DNA of 64,000 nucleotides from contig CALGAR010000003.1 of NCBI GenBank assembly GCA_937959285.1, positions 62,001 through 126,000 on the forward strand. The letters run 5' to 3'. The notes under the pieces were generated by a model that had not been told where the DNA came from, searched no databases, and saw only the letters and a program-made list of their open reading frames with translations. The position numbers and the translations under genes are program-made. This DNA comes from an uncultured Bryobacterales bacterium (GTDB lineage Bacteria; Acidobacteriota; Terriglobia; Bryobacterales; Bryobacteraceae). Below, in pieces: positions 46,057 through 53,425 of the stretch. Each line of letters starts with the position of its first letter. Within the stretch, counting starts at the first letter, position 1.

Positions 46057-46272
46057 TTAGCCGTGGCTCCGGCGATATCCCCTGCGAAGCATGAGGGACA
46101 TGAGGAGGCCAACGCCGAACATGGTCCCGATCGCAGTCATGGGACGGTGTGAAACCTGCTTGCGCCAATCGGCCAGATCTCGAACGCGCCTTTCCAGGTT
46201 GCTGAGATTCGCCCCAAGCTCTTCGCGCTTCGCGTCGATGTGATTCCTTATCTGTTCTGCTGTCTCGCCCAC
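46057..46272 (-). CDS. DUF3618-type small membrane-associated protein
   Basis: A 71-residue protein starting at GTG 46272, which follows AAGGAG at good spacing; an ATG at 46404 would lie inside the upstream gene. Residues 4-45 form a charged helix (TAEQIRNHIDAKREELGANL, LERRVRDLADWRKQV) typical of DUF3618. One hydrophobic segment follows (MTAIGTMFGVGLLMSLML) and a basic end. It overlaps the DUF1469 gene by 25 bases. Third gene of a membrane-stress-type trio. Confidence 0.82.
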   Translation of the reverse strand: MGETAEQIRNHIDAKREELGANLSNLERRVRDLADWRKQVSHRPMTAIGTMFGVGLLMSLMLRRGYRRSHG

Positions 46273-46661
46273 TCCAGGTTCTCCTTTACGCTGTCGATGG
46301 TCTGTTCCCCAGGGTGAATGCGCCTCCAACGCTCTCGGCCCGAAGACAGAAGAATAGCGGCGGCAAGAAACAGCGCGACCCCGACCAGCAATGAGGACAG
46401 CCACAAGGGGAGTACGAGCGCAAGCGCAAACACAACACAGAAGAATACGAACTCAAGAGCAAAAAGCGCAAAGACGGCCCCTCCCGTCATTAGCGCTGCC
46501 GCTTTGGAAGCTCGTGAGCCTTCTTCCCGTAACTCGGTCTTCGCAAGCCGCACTTCGTATCGGATGATCTCCTGAATGTTGGCGACAACATCCTTGAGGA
46601 TCGCCGTGATGGATCTCTCATCCGTACTGTATACGTCGGTATTTTGAACCCGGTCGTCCAT
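46248..46661 (-). CDS. DUF1469 (Holin-X/YqjE-like) membrane protein
   Basis: A 137-residue protein with an amphipathic N-terminal helix (SITAILKDVVANIQEIIRYEVRLAKTELREE in two parts), then two transmembrane helices (about 59-82 and 86-105) and a charged tail. The family is named for phage holins but is a common chromosomal envelope protein, usually beside DUF883/YqjD and DUF3618 genes as here. There is no lysis gene nearby, so a phage origin is unlikely. Function unknown; relatives are stress or stationary-phase induced. Confidence 0.87.
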   Translation of the reverse strand: MDDRVQNTDVYSTDERSITAILKDVVANIQEIIRYEVRLAKTELREEGSRASKAAALMTGGAVFALFALEFVFFCVVFALALVLPLWLSSLLVGVALFLAAAILLSSGRERWRRIHPGEQTIDSVKENLEWARQQNR

Positions 46662-46673
46662 AAGAAGCCTCCC

Positions 46674-47111
46674 TCAGTACCGGCGGCCACGAAAAGCGCG
46701 GCCAACCAAAAAACCAGCAACTAGCGCACCGACAAGAACCTGAGCCGGATGACGGCGAACCGCATCTCTTACGTCGTTGGCCATCGCCCCGGCATCGTGT
46801 TCGCGCAGGTAGCCGGCTGTGCTGTGCAGGCGGTCGGCAGCGCGATTGGCAAACTCCGTTGTCTTTTCACCTCCCGGAATCCGAGGGCCGGTGGTCCGCA
46901 ACTTTTCAGCGGCCCGGTCGAGCACGCTTGCAGCACGGTTGCGCTGTACGTTCACGCGCTCCGCGGCCTCTCGCGACATCTGCGCGGCTTTTTCGCGCAG
47001 CCGGTCCGTTGCCCGCTGCCGCGGAGCACCTTCCGCTTCATGGGCGGACGAGCCCGATCCGGTTGTTCCCGTAGCTCCAGGCTCCCGAAAAGTGCGATCT
47101 TCATAGTCCAT
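46674..47111 (-). CDS. DUF883/YqjD-like membrane-anchored protein
   Basis: A 145-residue protein: a Gly/Ser/Thr-rich acidic N-terminus (about 1-30), a long basic Ala/Arg-rich amphipathic region (about 31-118, repeated RAADRL and RNRAA units), and a single C-terminal helix (QVLVGALVAGFLVGRAFRGRRY). This matches ElaB/YqjD/DUF883 tail-anchored proteins, some of which bind ribosomes at the membrane in stationary phase. First gene of the trio. A clear GGAGG precedes its start. Confidence 0.82.
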   Translation of the reverse strand: MDYEDRTFREPGATGTTGSGSSAHEAEGAPRQRATDRLREKAAQMSREAAERVNVQRNRAASVLDRAAEKLRTTGPRIPGGEKTTEFANRAADRLHSTAGYLREHDAGAMANDVRDAVRRHPAQVLVGALVAGFLVGRAFRGRRY

Positions 47112-47230
47112 AAGGTGTCCACTCCCTCCTCACGGAGAAACCGCTACAACCGTTGGACGCCCGGGGGGAATACGCAATTTCGGTTCATCCTGTTTATCAG
47201 AGTTTTGGCGTCGTACAGCAGTGCTTCGTC

Positions 47231-47263
47231 GTAAATTTCACACCCTATGCGGTAAATTTCACA
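47231..47263. repeat. 12-base direct repeat, 21-base period
   Basis: GTAAATTTCACA occurs at 47231-47242 and again at 47252-47263. The 21-base period is two helical turns, placing both copies on one face of the DNA, as expected for tandem regulator sites. It is AT-richer than the surroundings. Confidence 0.65.
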
Positions 47264-47324
47264 GGCTCACTAAGACACCTGCGACTTGACCGTTGTTACC
47301 AACTTGCATTAGCCTGCGAAAAGA

Positions 47325-47351
47325 CACTGAATTCGAACCATGAATTCAGTG
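47325..47351. repeat. Perfect 10-bp inverted repeat upstream of adk
   Basis: CACTGAATTC (47325-47334) and GAATTCAGTG (47342-47351) are fully complementary around a seven-base loop, ending 98 bases before the kinase start. As RNA it would form a stable leader hairpin; as DNA it could be an operator. Confidence 0.65.
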
Positions 47352-47449
47352 GTGCTCGCTCGGACGGCAAAAAATCCGCCGGATATCAGACGCCGGCGAC
47401 AAGTCCCACCACGCCTGAAGAAAACATATCGTTCCGAGCCGGAGGTTTC

Positions 47450-48106
47450 GTGGTTTTACTCCTGTTTGGGCCGCCAGGCAGCGGCAAAGGTACTCAGTCA
47501 GCCCTGATCCATAACTGGTTGCGCATTCCTTGTATATCTACCGGTGAAATGTTACGGGCTGAATGTGAGCGAAGAACAGCCCTGGGTTGTCAAGCCCATT
47601 CGGTCCTCAAACGCGGTGGACTGGTTGATGACGACCTTGTGAACAGGATGCTGGCCGAACGCATACAGCAGGCCGATTGTTCCAATGGCTTTTTACTGGA
47701 CGGATATCCGCGAACAGTAGCACAGGCTGTTTTCTTTGAAGATTTGCTCCGCTCTTACGGGCTGCCTTCGCCGGTTGTCCTTCATCTTGACGCGCCCCAC
47801 TCGGTGCTAATCCAACGTCTGACATCCCGCCGGCAGTGCCCAACCTGCGGGCGTATCTACGGCGCTAACAACCAGGGACGGTGCAGCGAGGATAACACGG
47901 TACTGGTGGAGCGAAGCGATGATGGACCGGAAGTTGTAGCTCACCGCCTCCGCATTTACGAGGAACAGACGCGTCCTGTCGTAAGCTTCTACCGCACAGC
48001 CGATTATCATCGCCTTGATGCTACTAGAACGCCCCTGGAGATCTTCGCCGAAGTCGAAACAATCCTGGAACCTTCGCTCGTCAAAGTAAGCCGCAACAGA
48101 CGCTAA
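47450..48106 (+). CDS. adk: Adenylate kinase family protein
   Basis: A 218-residue nucleotide monophosphate kinase from GTG 47450, preceded at five bases by GGAGG. P-loop GPPGSGKGT at 7-15, NMP-binding ISTGEMLRAE, GFLLDGYPRTVAQA, and a LID with CPTCGRIYG then RCSED. The LID zinc-site layout is compressed: about 11 residues separate the two ligand pairs, against about 16 in typical zinc-bearing enzymes. It stands alone, not beside secY or rpsM as the housekeeping adk usually does, so it may be a second copy. Confidence 0.9.
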   Translation: MVLLLFGPPGSGKGTQSALIHNWLRIPCISTGEMLRAECERRTALGCQAHSVLKRGGLVDDDLVNRMLAERIQQADCSNGFLLDGYPRTVAQAVFFEDLLRSYGLPSPVVLHLDAPHSVLIQRLTSRRQCPTCGRIYGANNQGRCSEDNTVLVERSDDGPEVVAHRLRIYEEQTRPVVSFYRTADYHRLDATRTPLEIFAEVETILEPSLVKVSRNRR

Positions 48107-48479
48107 GCGAGCTCGAATCACCCTATTTCAAGCATGTAACTAACCGTTACGCTGAAGCCGACACTTGTAGGCGAACGCGTGTATATGTTACTGCTTATGA
48201 GGCAATACTAAAGTGCCCACTTGCTTACCGAGGTGGATTAATCGTTCAGCTTAAGATTGTACGAGGCGGCTCGACTTGAGGTGTTTTCAAACTTGCGATC
48301 TTACAGCTCCCGAGCCACCATTCCGCCGCATTCGGTAAGGAAATTGCGACACTTCAGGCAGAAAGACGTGATCTAACAACGGACGTTCGAACAGGACACG
48401 ACGTGAGCGTTACACTTTAGGCCGTTCGGATGTCTAACAGTCTGGTACATCATGTCTGTAATTTCGAAAGGTGGTTATC
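48107..48479. other. 373-base non-coding region, nothing recognised
   Basis: No frame with coding character, no tRNA-like fold and no strong hairpin found by eye. It ends with the AAAGGTGG ribosome site of the next gene. Confidence 0.6.
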
Positions 48480-48824
48480 GTGGCGGTATTGAAAAGTCGA
48501 AGCCGGCTGGTAACGTTCAGGCTTTCAACCGATGAATACGAAGACCTGAAGCGAGTCTGCATCGAAGAAGGAGCGCGCAGCATTTCCGATTTTGCGCGCG
48601 CCGCTGTTTTGTACCGGGTGCAGACAAGGAGCTCTAGCAAGGCGTCGCTCGGCGACGATCTGGCGACGTTGAGCGCGCGCCTGGAGGAACTGGATCACGC
48701 TCTGAAGGACCTCAGCGGGCGGATTCAGCGAGTGCTGGGCTCTGCACGCGAAGAAGCGAAGGAAGCCAAAGAAGCCAAGGAGCAGTCGGAACCCGAGTTC
48801 AGGACGACTGAGGTGACGCGCTGA
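48480..48824 (+). CDS. Ribbon-helix-helix-like DNA-binding protein
   Basis: A 114-residue protein from GTG 48480 (AAAGGTGG five bases upstream; an in-frame GTG at 48471 overlaps that site). The N-terminal region has an RHH pattern: a beta strand LVTFRLSTDEY, then helices EDLKRVCIEEGA and SISDFARAAVLYRV. The C-terminal half is a predicted coiled coil (DLATLSARLEELDHALKDL) ending in a Lys/Glu/Ala repeat. No toxin gene follows, so it looks like a stand-alone regulator rather than an antitoxin. Confidence 0.7.
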   Translation: MAVLKSRSRLVTFRLSTDEYEDLKRVCIEEGARSISDFARAAVLYRVQTRSSSKASLGDDLATLSARLEELDHALKDLSGRIQRVLGSAREEAKEAKEAKEQSEPEFRTTEVTR

Positions 48825-49277
48825 GAGTCTCGCTTAGCCGGCGCCGGGGACAGCACCTGGGCAAGGAAGCGGTTTGCCGGGCTTTCGAAGGCGGAGTCAC
48901 GCGCGATTTTGACGCGCTTCAGGGGCGACCTGAGCAAGCGTGGCCTGCGTTGTTTACGCACAACTGTTTCTAACGTCTTCATTCCTGTGGCCCGCAGGCC
49001 GCGCAGGAGAGAAACTCCGGAAGCGATGCGTCGGGAGTTTCGCTCGCGAACACGCTGGAGAGCGTTCCTGTGCCGGCGGCCCTCGCTGCTTTCAGGCCGC
49101 CGAGTGCTGCAATGGCACGCCCACGGGCCTTCGTGCCGGGACCTCAATTTTCCTCTGCCCGCTCTTCGAAACCCGCCGCTCTGTTCATTTTCTTGAGATT
49201 TGTCAGGAAGCTGTGTAACAGGAAGTGCAGCTTTGGTATGGAAGGCTGTTTGCAGCGGGGAACTGCAGGAGGACCAG
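48825..49277. other. 453-base region without a supportable gene
   Basis: Short open frames exist on both strands but none has a ribosome site with recognisable protein content. It contains hairpin-forming sequences GCGCG/CGCGC (48901-48917) and GAAACTCC/GGAGTTTC (49012-49042). A small RNA is possible but unproven. Confidence 0.5.
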
Positions 49278-49514
49278 ATGCCATCACCTGCAGGTCCAGG
49301 CACCAACCAGTTTCGATGTAATGCGTGTGGCCGGTACTTCAACACAGAAGGCGAGCTCAGGGAGCATGATCTGGAATGCCGCACAGCAAAGCAATCGACG
49401 GAGACGGGACGTGAAAACCTGAAGCGGGAAGACTCGACCCCGCACCTCCCCAATGACCAGGAATCCGATCAGGTACCTTTCCAGCATGGTCCCTCACGGG
49501 GCGGCCGGCGTTAG
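49278..49514 (+). CDS. Small C2HC zinc-finger protein
   Basis: A 78-residue protein from ATG 49278 with a perfect AGGAGG five bases upstream. Residues about 11-33 form one classic finger, FRCNACGRYFNTEGELREH followed by DLEC: C-x2-C-x12-H-x3-C, with the aromatic and Leu core positions of a C2H2 finger. The rest is polar and probably disordered, with basic RGGRR at the end. Single-finger proteins of this kind are small bacterial DNA/RNA-binding candidates; the target is unknown. Confidence 0.78.
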   Translation: MPSPAGPGTNQFRCNACGRYFNTEGELREHDLECRTAKQSTETGRENLKREDSTPHLPNDQESDQVPFQHGPSRGGRR

Positions 49515-49808
49515 GATACCGCTTGAGGATGAGAGCGGCAATCGAACATGCAGCCGCGGCAGCCTCGTCATTGAGAACTCGTGGTAGAAGTGGAGTACGG
49601 CCACAGGGATCTGTGGTCGTTGCTGTTGAGGGATGCTCCCGGCCCTTGGTGTCCTGACAAGGCCGCCGCAGCGGACTCCGGGCGGAGGAAGCTGATGCTG
49701 GGAAAATCGGCCAAACCGCCCTAGAATGGCGGGAGACGGTGCTGCTCGCCTGCTGTGCTTCCGGGGCTTGCGTCCGTTGCCGGTGAAGGTGATTTTCGAG
49801 GAGGAATG

Positions 49809-50081
49809 ATGGCTAGAGCTGATATTGAGACGCTGGAACTCCACGAGAAAGCCGTTGAGCTTCGCGAGGATGACTTTACATCCTTCCCTGAACTCTTCGC
49901 AGCCGTCGATGATGACGACGACGAGGATGACGACGATGACATAGACGACTTTGACGACGACGAGGATGAGGACGAAGAGTACGAGGAGGATGAGGAAGAC
50001 CTCGACGAAATCGAGGACGAAGAGGACGAATACGAAGACGACGAAGATGACCTCCTCGACGAGGAAGAGGAGGAGGAATAG
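49809..50081 (+). CDS. Very acidic Asp/Glu-tail protein
   Basis: A 90-residue protein from ATG 49809 (AGGAGG four bases upstream; an ATG at 49806 would be too close). The first about 32 residues look foldable (MARADIETLELHEKAVELRE, then a Phe/Leu-rich stretch). The remaining about 58 are almost only Asp and Glu with a few Ile, Phe, Leu and Tyr. A perfect terminator hairpin begins 12 bases after the stop. Such polyanionic tails mimic nucleic acid or bind basic proteins and cations, as in the RNA polymerase delta subunit, but the N-terminus does not match delta. Codons mix GAC/GAT and GAA/GAG, so it is not a simple triplet expansion. Confidence 0.75.
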   Translation: MARADIETLELHEKAVELREDDFTSFPELFAAVDDDDDEDDDDDIDDFDDDEDEDEEYEEDEEDLDEIEDEEDEYEDDEDDLLDEEEEEE

Positions 50082-50092
50082 CAGGCCTCCCG

Positions 50093-50128
50093 GGGCTTCA
50101 GCAGGGCTGAAGCCCTTTCTCTCCTTTC
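50093..50128 (+). terminator. Intrinsic terminator of the acidic-protein gene
   Basis: GGGCTTCAGC (50093-50102) and GCTGAAGCCC (50106-50115) form a perfect 10-bp stem with a three-base loop, followed by TTTCTCTCCTTT. It lies 12 bases after the acidic-protein stop and ends that message before the convergent TPR gene. Confidence 0.78.
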
Positions 50129-50188
50129 CTCCGCACCCGGCCTTGAATCCCGCGATGAGGCAGGCTTTCGGCCCGCGCCTATTTCTCC

Positions 50189-51973
50189 CTATCGCGCGTG
50201 ACCCCGCGCTTGCTGTCCCGCCCAATTGGCCCAATGCGGAACGAGTGACAGGCAAAGAAGCTGAGGATCTTTTGCTAGGCGGGCATTGTACAGGAACCGC
50301 TCGGCTTGGTCGTAATTTCCCAGTCCTGCATGAACCATTGCCAGCGGGAGATCTCTGTCTGGCAGCCTATCGGCCTCACGGGCGAGGTCCGCGAGGATCG
50401 CAGCAGTTCGATCCCTGTTATTGGACAAACCCGCGGCATATCCCAGGCATCCAAGCAAAAATGGCGAATTGCCCGCGAGTTGACAAGCCTGCTCGAGCAT
50501 CTCCAGAGCTTCCGCAGAGTGTCCTCGCCGAAGCTGATTGGCGGACAAGGCAAGATATGCAATGGTGAGAGCCGGGTCGAAACGAATCAAGCCTCGAAAC
50601 ACCTTTTCGGCCCCCGCCTCATCTCCGGCCATCTGCTTCATGACACCGCACAGGAACTCACAGAGCACCGAATTGAGGTCTAATCGCTCCAGGACCTGCA
50701 ATTCCGCCAGCGCTTCTTCCACCTCCCCTTTGGTCAGGTGCTGCACGCCGAGCCAACCGAGCGCGGGCGCGAAATTCTCATCGGCTTGCAGAGCAACCTC
50801 GAACCTGCGTTCAGCGCGTTCCCAGTCCCCTTCGAGAATCCAATGGACCAGGCCCATCGCAACATTTGCTTCTGGCGAGGATTCATCCAGGGAGAGAGCA
50901 CGGCGGGCGGCCTTCGGCGCATCCGCTCTTGCCTGCGAGACAAAGCTTCCTCCGGCGAGAGCAAGCAAAGCCCAAGCTTGCGCGAGGCCGGCATGTGCGG
51001 GAAGATGATCTGCCTCGGCAAGGATGGCATCGTGGAAATAGGAAACCGCGCGGATCAGCGACTCGGTATTGAGGCGTTCGAGGCACTGCCATCCCCTGCG
51101 GGTCAGAATGACGGCGTCAGCGACGGGCTCTGCGGAGAGGTCATCACCGCCGAAACACACAGCCTCCAGTTCGAGACGCTCGACCAGAAGCCTTGCCAGT
51201 TCCTGCTGCGCCCGAAACGGATCCCTAGTATCCATCTCGAAGCTGCCCGACCATATGTACAGACCCTCCCATACATCGGCCACCTGCACAGTGACACGAA
51301 TCTTTTCGGAACTCAAAGTTCGCATGGATCCGGTCACAATGAGATCGGCATTGACCTCGCGGCCCACCTTGCGCGGATTTTGCTCCCGGGTCCCATAACG
51401 GGCGCTTGACGTTCGCGCCACCACTCGGAATCCGGGCAGCCTCGAGAGGGCGGAAATAATCTCTTCCATGGCTCCGTCACTGAACCAGGAGCCGGGCTGG
51501 CGGGGTCCTACGAGCGTGAAAGGAAGAACTGCGATGGCGCGCCACGGCCGCCACGAACGGGTGCGAGGCTTTCGCAAAAGCTGGTGGCCATAGATCTCGT
51601 GGCGCAGATGAAAGTAGGGTACATAGCTGCCTTTGCGGAACTCAATTACCAGATCGTCGGTGGCGCCGTCCGTCTCATAGTAAAGTTCCAGTTTCAGACG
51701 CAGCCGGCGCGCTTCCACTCTGACAATCGAATCAAGGCGGGGGTCGAACGATTCAGGGCGGTCGAATACTTCAATACCGATCGGATATTCCTTCAGGTCG
51801 GCTTCGTGCCCCTGAAGCGCCTTCTTCACGGTATAGCGAAGGAACCGGCAAAGCCGGTCCGACCGCATAAAGACAGGACTGCAGAGGATCTTTTCGAGCT
51901 GCGCCAGGATGCGCTCTGGAGCAATTCTGCGTGCTGAATTTTGCCCCAGCCCGCCATCTGATGCTTCGGCCAT
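50189..51973 (-). CDS. TolB-like/TPR protein of the acidobacterial regulator-type family
   Basis: A 594-residue protein. The N-terminal about 130 residues (ILAQLEKILCSPVFMRSDRL, RFLRYTVKKALQG, DSIVRVEARRLRLKLELYY) form a module seen in front of many acidobacterial TPR proteins, often called DNA-binding-like. A TolB-N/FlgO-like domain follows (about 150-275: IAVLPFTLVGPRQPGSWFSDG, VNADLIVTGSMRT), then about eight TPR units (about 300-580: AERRFEVALQADENFAPALGWLG). No membrane helix is evident between the modules. The family is greatly expanded in Solibacter; function unknown. Confidence 0.82.
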   Translation of the reverse strand: MAEASDGGLGQNSARRIAPERILAQLEKILCSPVFMRSDRLCRFLRYTVKKALQGHEADLKEYPIGIEVFDRPESFDPRLDSIVRVEARRLRLKLELYYETDGATDDLVIEFRKGSYVPYFHLRHEIYGHQLLRKPRTRSWRPWRAIAVLPFTLVGPRQPGSWFSDGAMEEIISALSRLPGFRVVARTSSARYGTREQNPRKVGREVNADLIVTGSMRTLSSEKIRVTVQVADVWEGLYIWSGSFEMDTRDPFRAQQELARLLVERLELEAVCFGGDDLSAEPVADAVILTRRGWQCLERLNTESLIRAVSYFHDAILAEADHLPAHAGLAQAWALLALAGGSFVSQARADAPKAARRALSLDESSPEANVAMGLVHWILEGDWERAERRFEVALQADENFAPALGWLGVQHLTKGEVEEALAELQVLERLDLNSVLCEFLCGVMKQMAGDEAGAEKVFRGLIRFDPALTIAYLALSANQLRRGHSAEALEMLEQACQLAGNSPFLLGCLGYAAGLSNNRDRTAAILADLAREADRLPDRDLPLAMVHAGLGNYDQAERFLYNARLAKDPQLLCLSLVPHWANWAGQQARGHAR

Positions 51974-52087
51974 CTTCCCCCTCAGTGTGAACAGCAGGAA
52001 CTCGGTACTGCGAGCTGCGATGACTTGAGGAATCGATTCGAGCTAACTGCTGGGGGCGGCCCAACCGCCACGGTGTTAGAGAGATAA

Positions 52088-52134
52088 GGACCGGCCGGAT
52101 CTGGCTCTCACGCACTCCTTTTTCCAGCCGGTCC
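52088..52134 (-). terminator. Hairpin downstream of the RRM gene
   Basis: GGACCGGC (52088-52095) pairs perfectly with GCCGGTCC (52127-52134), with TGG/CCA pairing inside. It begins 20 bases after the RRM gene stop on the minus strand and is followed there by TTATCTCTC. Confidence 0.5.
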
Positions 52135-52153
52135 AAAAAACTTACCTCTGCCC

Positions 52154-52465
52154 CTAGTACCCTCGGCGCGCTCCTCTACCACGACTGAAGCCTCCGCCGT
52201 GCCGGTTTCCGCCCTCAGGCAGGGGCCGGGCTTCGTTCACAACCAGGGTTCGCCCCAGGAACTCCTTGCCGTTGCAAGCCTGAATGGCGTATTCGGCTTC
52301 ACTATCGCTGCCGATTTCGATGAAGCCGAAGCCACGAGGCTCGCCTGATGTTCGATCCCGGATGAGATTAATGTTCTCAACGTTGACACCCGACTTTGTC
52401 AACCAGTCTTGCAAATCCGCTTCGCTCGCCTGGTAGGGAAGGTTGCCCACAAAGAGTTTCTTCAA
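52154..52465 (-). CDS. RRM-type RNA-binding protein
   Basis: A 103-residue single RNA-recognition-motif protein like the cyanobacterial Rbp family. RNP2 is KLFVGNLPY at the N-terminus and RNP1 is RGFGFIEIG near residues 48-56. A Gly/Arg-rich tail (GGGFSRGRGARRGY) adds RNA affinity. The start codon is TTG (52465) with AAGGAG nine bases upstream. Cyanobacterial relatives are cold-induced; regulation here is unknown, but a 380-base upstream region precedes it. Confidence 0.9.
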   Translation of the reverse strand: MKKLFVGNLPYQASEADLQDWLTKSGVNVENINLIRDRTSGEPRGFGFIEIGSDSEAEYAIQACNGKEFLGRTLVVNEARPLPEGGNRHGGGFSRGRGARRGY

Positions 52466-52846
52466 GGAAATACACTCCTTTTGTCACTTCTAAGTTAACT
52501 GTTATCTAAGAGCAAGTATTACTCTTTGCTCCCTAACCACCTTAGTTGCGCACTCTTGCGGGCACAAGTGACTTCACGTCATCTCACGGCAAGTTACCTG
52601 AACGCCCTACGTGACACAGAAGCGCAACTGTCGCCGCCGCCAAGGTGTAAACGGGTGTCGTACATTCCCGCTCACGCCGTTGACTGTGGCCTTGCCGCTC
52701 GCACACTTTAACGGTAAGATACTTGCCCATGCGGAACCGGTTGGCTACGCTTGCCCAGAAGGCTTGTAATACACGCAACTGAAAGCGTTACAAGCAAGTC
52801 GGAGGAGATCCGTCGGTTGAGATGTAACCCTTAATGGAGTTTCGCC
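52466..52846. other. 381-base intergenic region with inverted repeats
   Basis: Shared upstream region of the divergent RRM and small membrane protein genes. It contains GAGCAA/TTGCTC (about 52511-52532) near the RRM leader and GCTTGTAA (52762-52769) with TTACAAGC (52788-52795) about 50 bases before the small gene. No coding frame is convincing. Confidence 0.55.
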
Positions 52847-53029
52847 ATGGATTTCTTTAGCCCAGTCTCAGTTGTCTTCCTGTTAGCGCTTGCGGTCGGG
52901 TTCCTGTTCCCCGCGGCAAGAGCTCTCTATCGCTTCTATCATTGGAGGCGCTCGCTCGAGCGGATGGAACGCACGGAATGGACTCGATTAGTGCGCATGT
53001 TGCGTACTTCGGGCGAAGAGTCGCTCTAG
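52847..53029 (+). CDS. Small single-helix membrane protein
   Basis: A 60-residue protein with one N-terminal transmembrane helix (VSVVFLLALAVGFLFPAARAL) and a basic, Arg-rich cytoplasmic tail (RFYHWRRSLERMERTEWTRLVR in parts). GGAG lies upstream at about seven bases. No family recognised. It is isolated between long non-coding stretches. Confidence 0.6.
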   Translation: MDFFSPVSVVFLLALAVGFLFPAARALYRFYHWRRSLERMERTEWTRLVRMLRTSGEESL

Positions 53030-53425
53030 CCTGTCAGACCATCACTTTGTGACAGAAGTTACTAGACGGTATAGAACCGGCGTAACACTTATGAAAGATG
53101 CAGGACTGTTGGGAGGTGGGAGGGTCTGGCACTAACTTCGTCTCTCGTTGCCCCCGCCGTTCCGAACAGCTCTCCGTTACCTTCCCTAGGCGCACTGATC
53201 GATCCCTGGCTCCAGCCCGACCGTTCCGGGGAATGATCTCATTTTGAAACGAAAACGGATTTTTTGAAACGCATCCCTCAGGCGCCACGCGACTGCTAGC
53301 CGTATATCTCCGCCCTGAACTCCCGATCCTTCCTCCGTTTCCGTGTTTCGCCCCGAATTCCATTGCCTGCAACGGCCTTTCACTTTTGTTTGACCTGTTC
53401 CAAGAATGCGTGGTATTCCTGTCCA
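53030..53425. other. 396-base region upstream of the aldolase operon
   Basis: No supportable gene. Holds TCAC-TTT-GTGA (53042-53052) and the 10-base direct repeat described at 53242-53271. It probably contains the promoter for the 53426-58670 operon. Confidence 0.55.
53242..53271. repeat. Direct repeat TTTTGAAACG, 20-base period
   Basis: TTTTGAAACG occurs at 53242-53251 and 53262-53271. It lies 155 bases before the aldolase gene whose operon encodes an IclR regulator, so it is a candidate binding site for that protein. Confidence 0.5.

Larger units (their letters stand above)
47112..47449. other. 338-base structured intergenic region
   Basis: Lies between the divergent DUF883 and adenylate kinase genes. 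It holds two copies of a 12-base direct repeat (47231-47242 and 47252-47263) and a perfect 10-bp hairpin (47325-47351), described separately. An open frame from 47153 into adk has no recognisable content before the kinase domain. Confidence 0.7.

Noticed and set aside
46248..46661. Phage holin, hence prophage remnant
   Set aside because: The holin label is a family name only. DUF883 and DUF3618 partners are typical chromosomal neighbours, and no other phage gene is present.
47153..47449. N-terminal extension of the adenylate kinase
   Set aside because: The 99 extra codons show no domain, contain the repeat and hairpin elements, and a GTG with a perfect GGAGG site begins exactly at the kinase fold.
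49494..50255. Open frame of 253 codons on the minus strand with a Val/Phe/Leu-rich stretch
   Set aside because: The hydrophobic run is the reverse reading of Asp/Glu codons of the acidic protein, which has a ribosome site and terminator in the plus direction.
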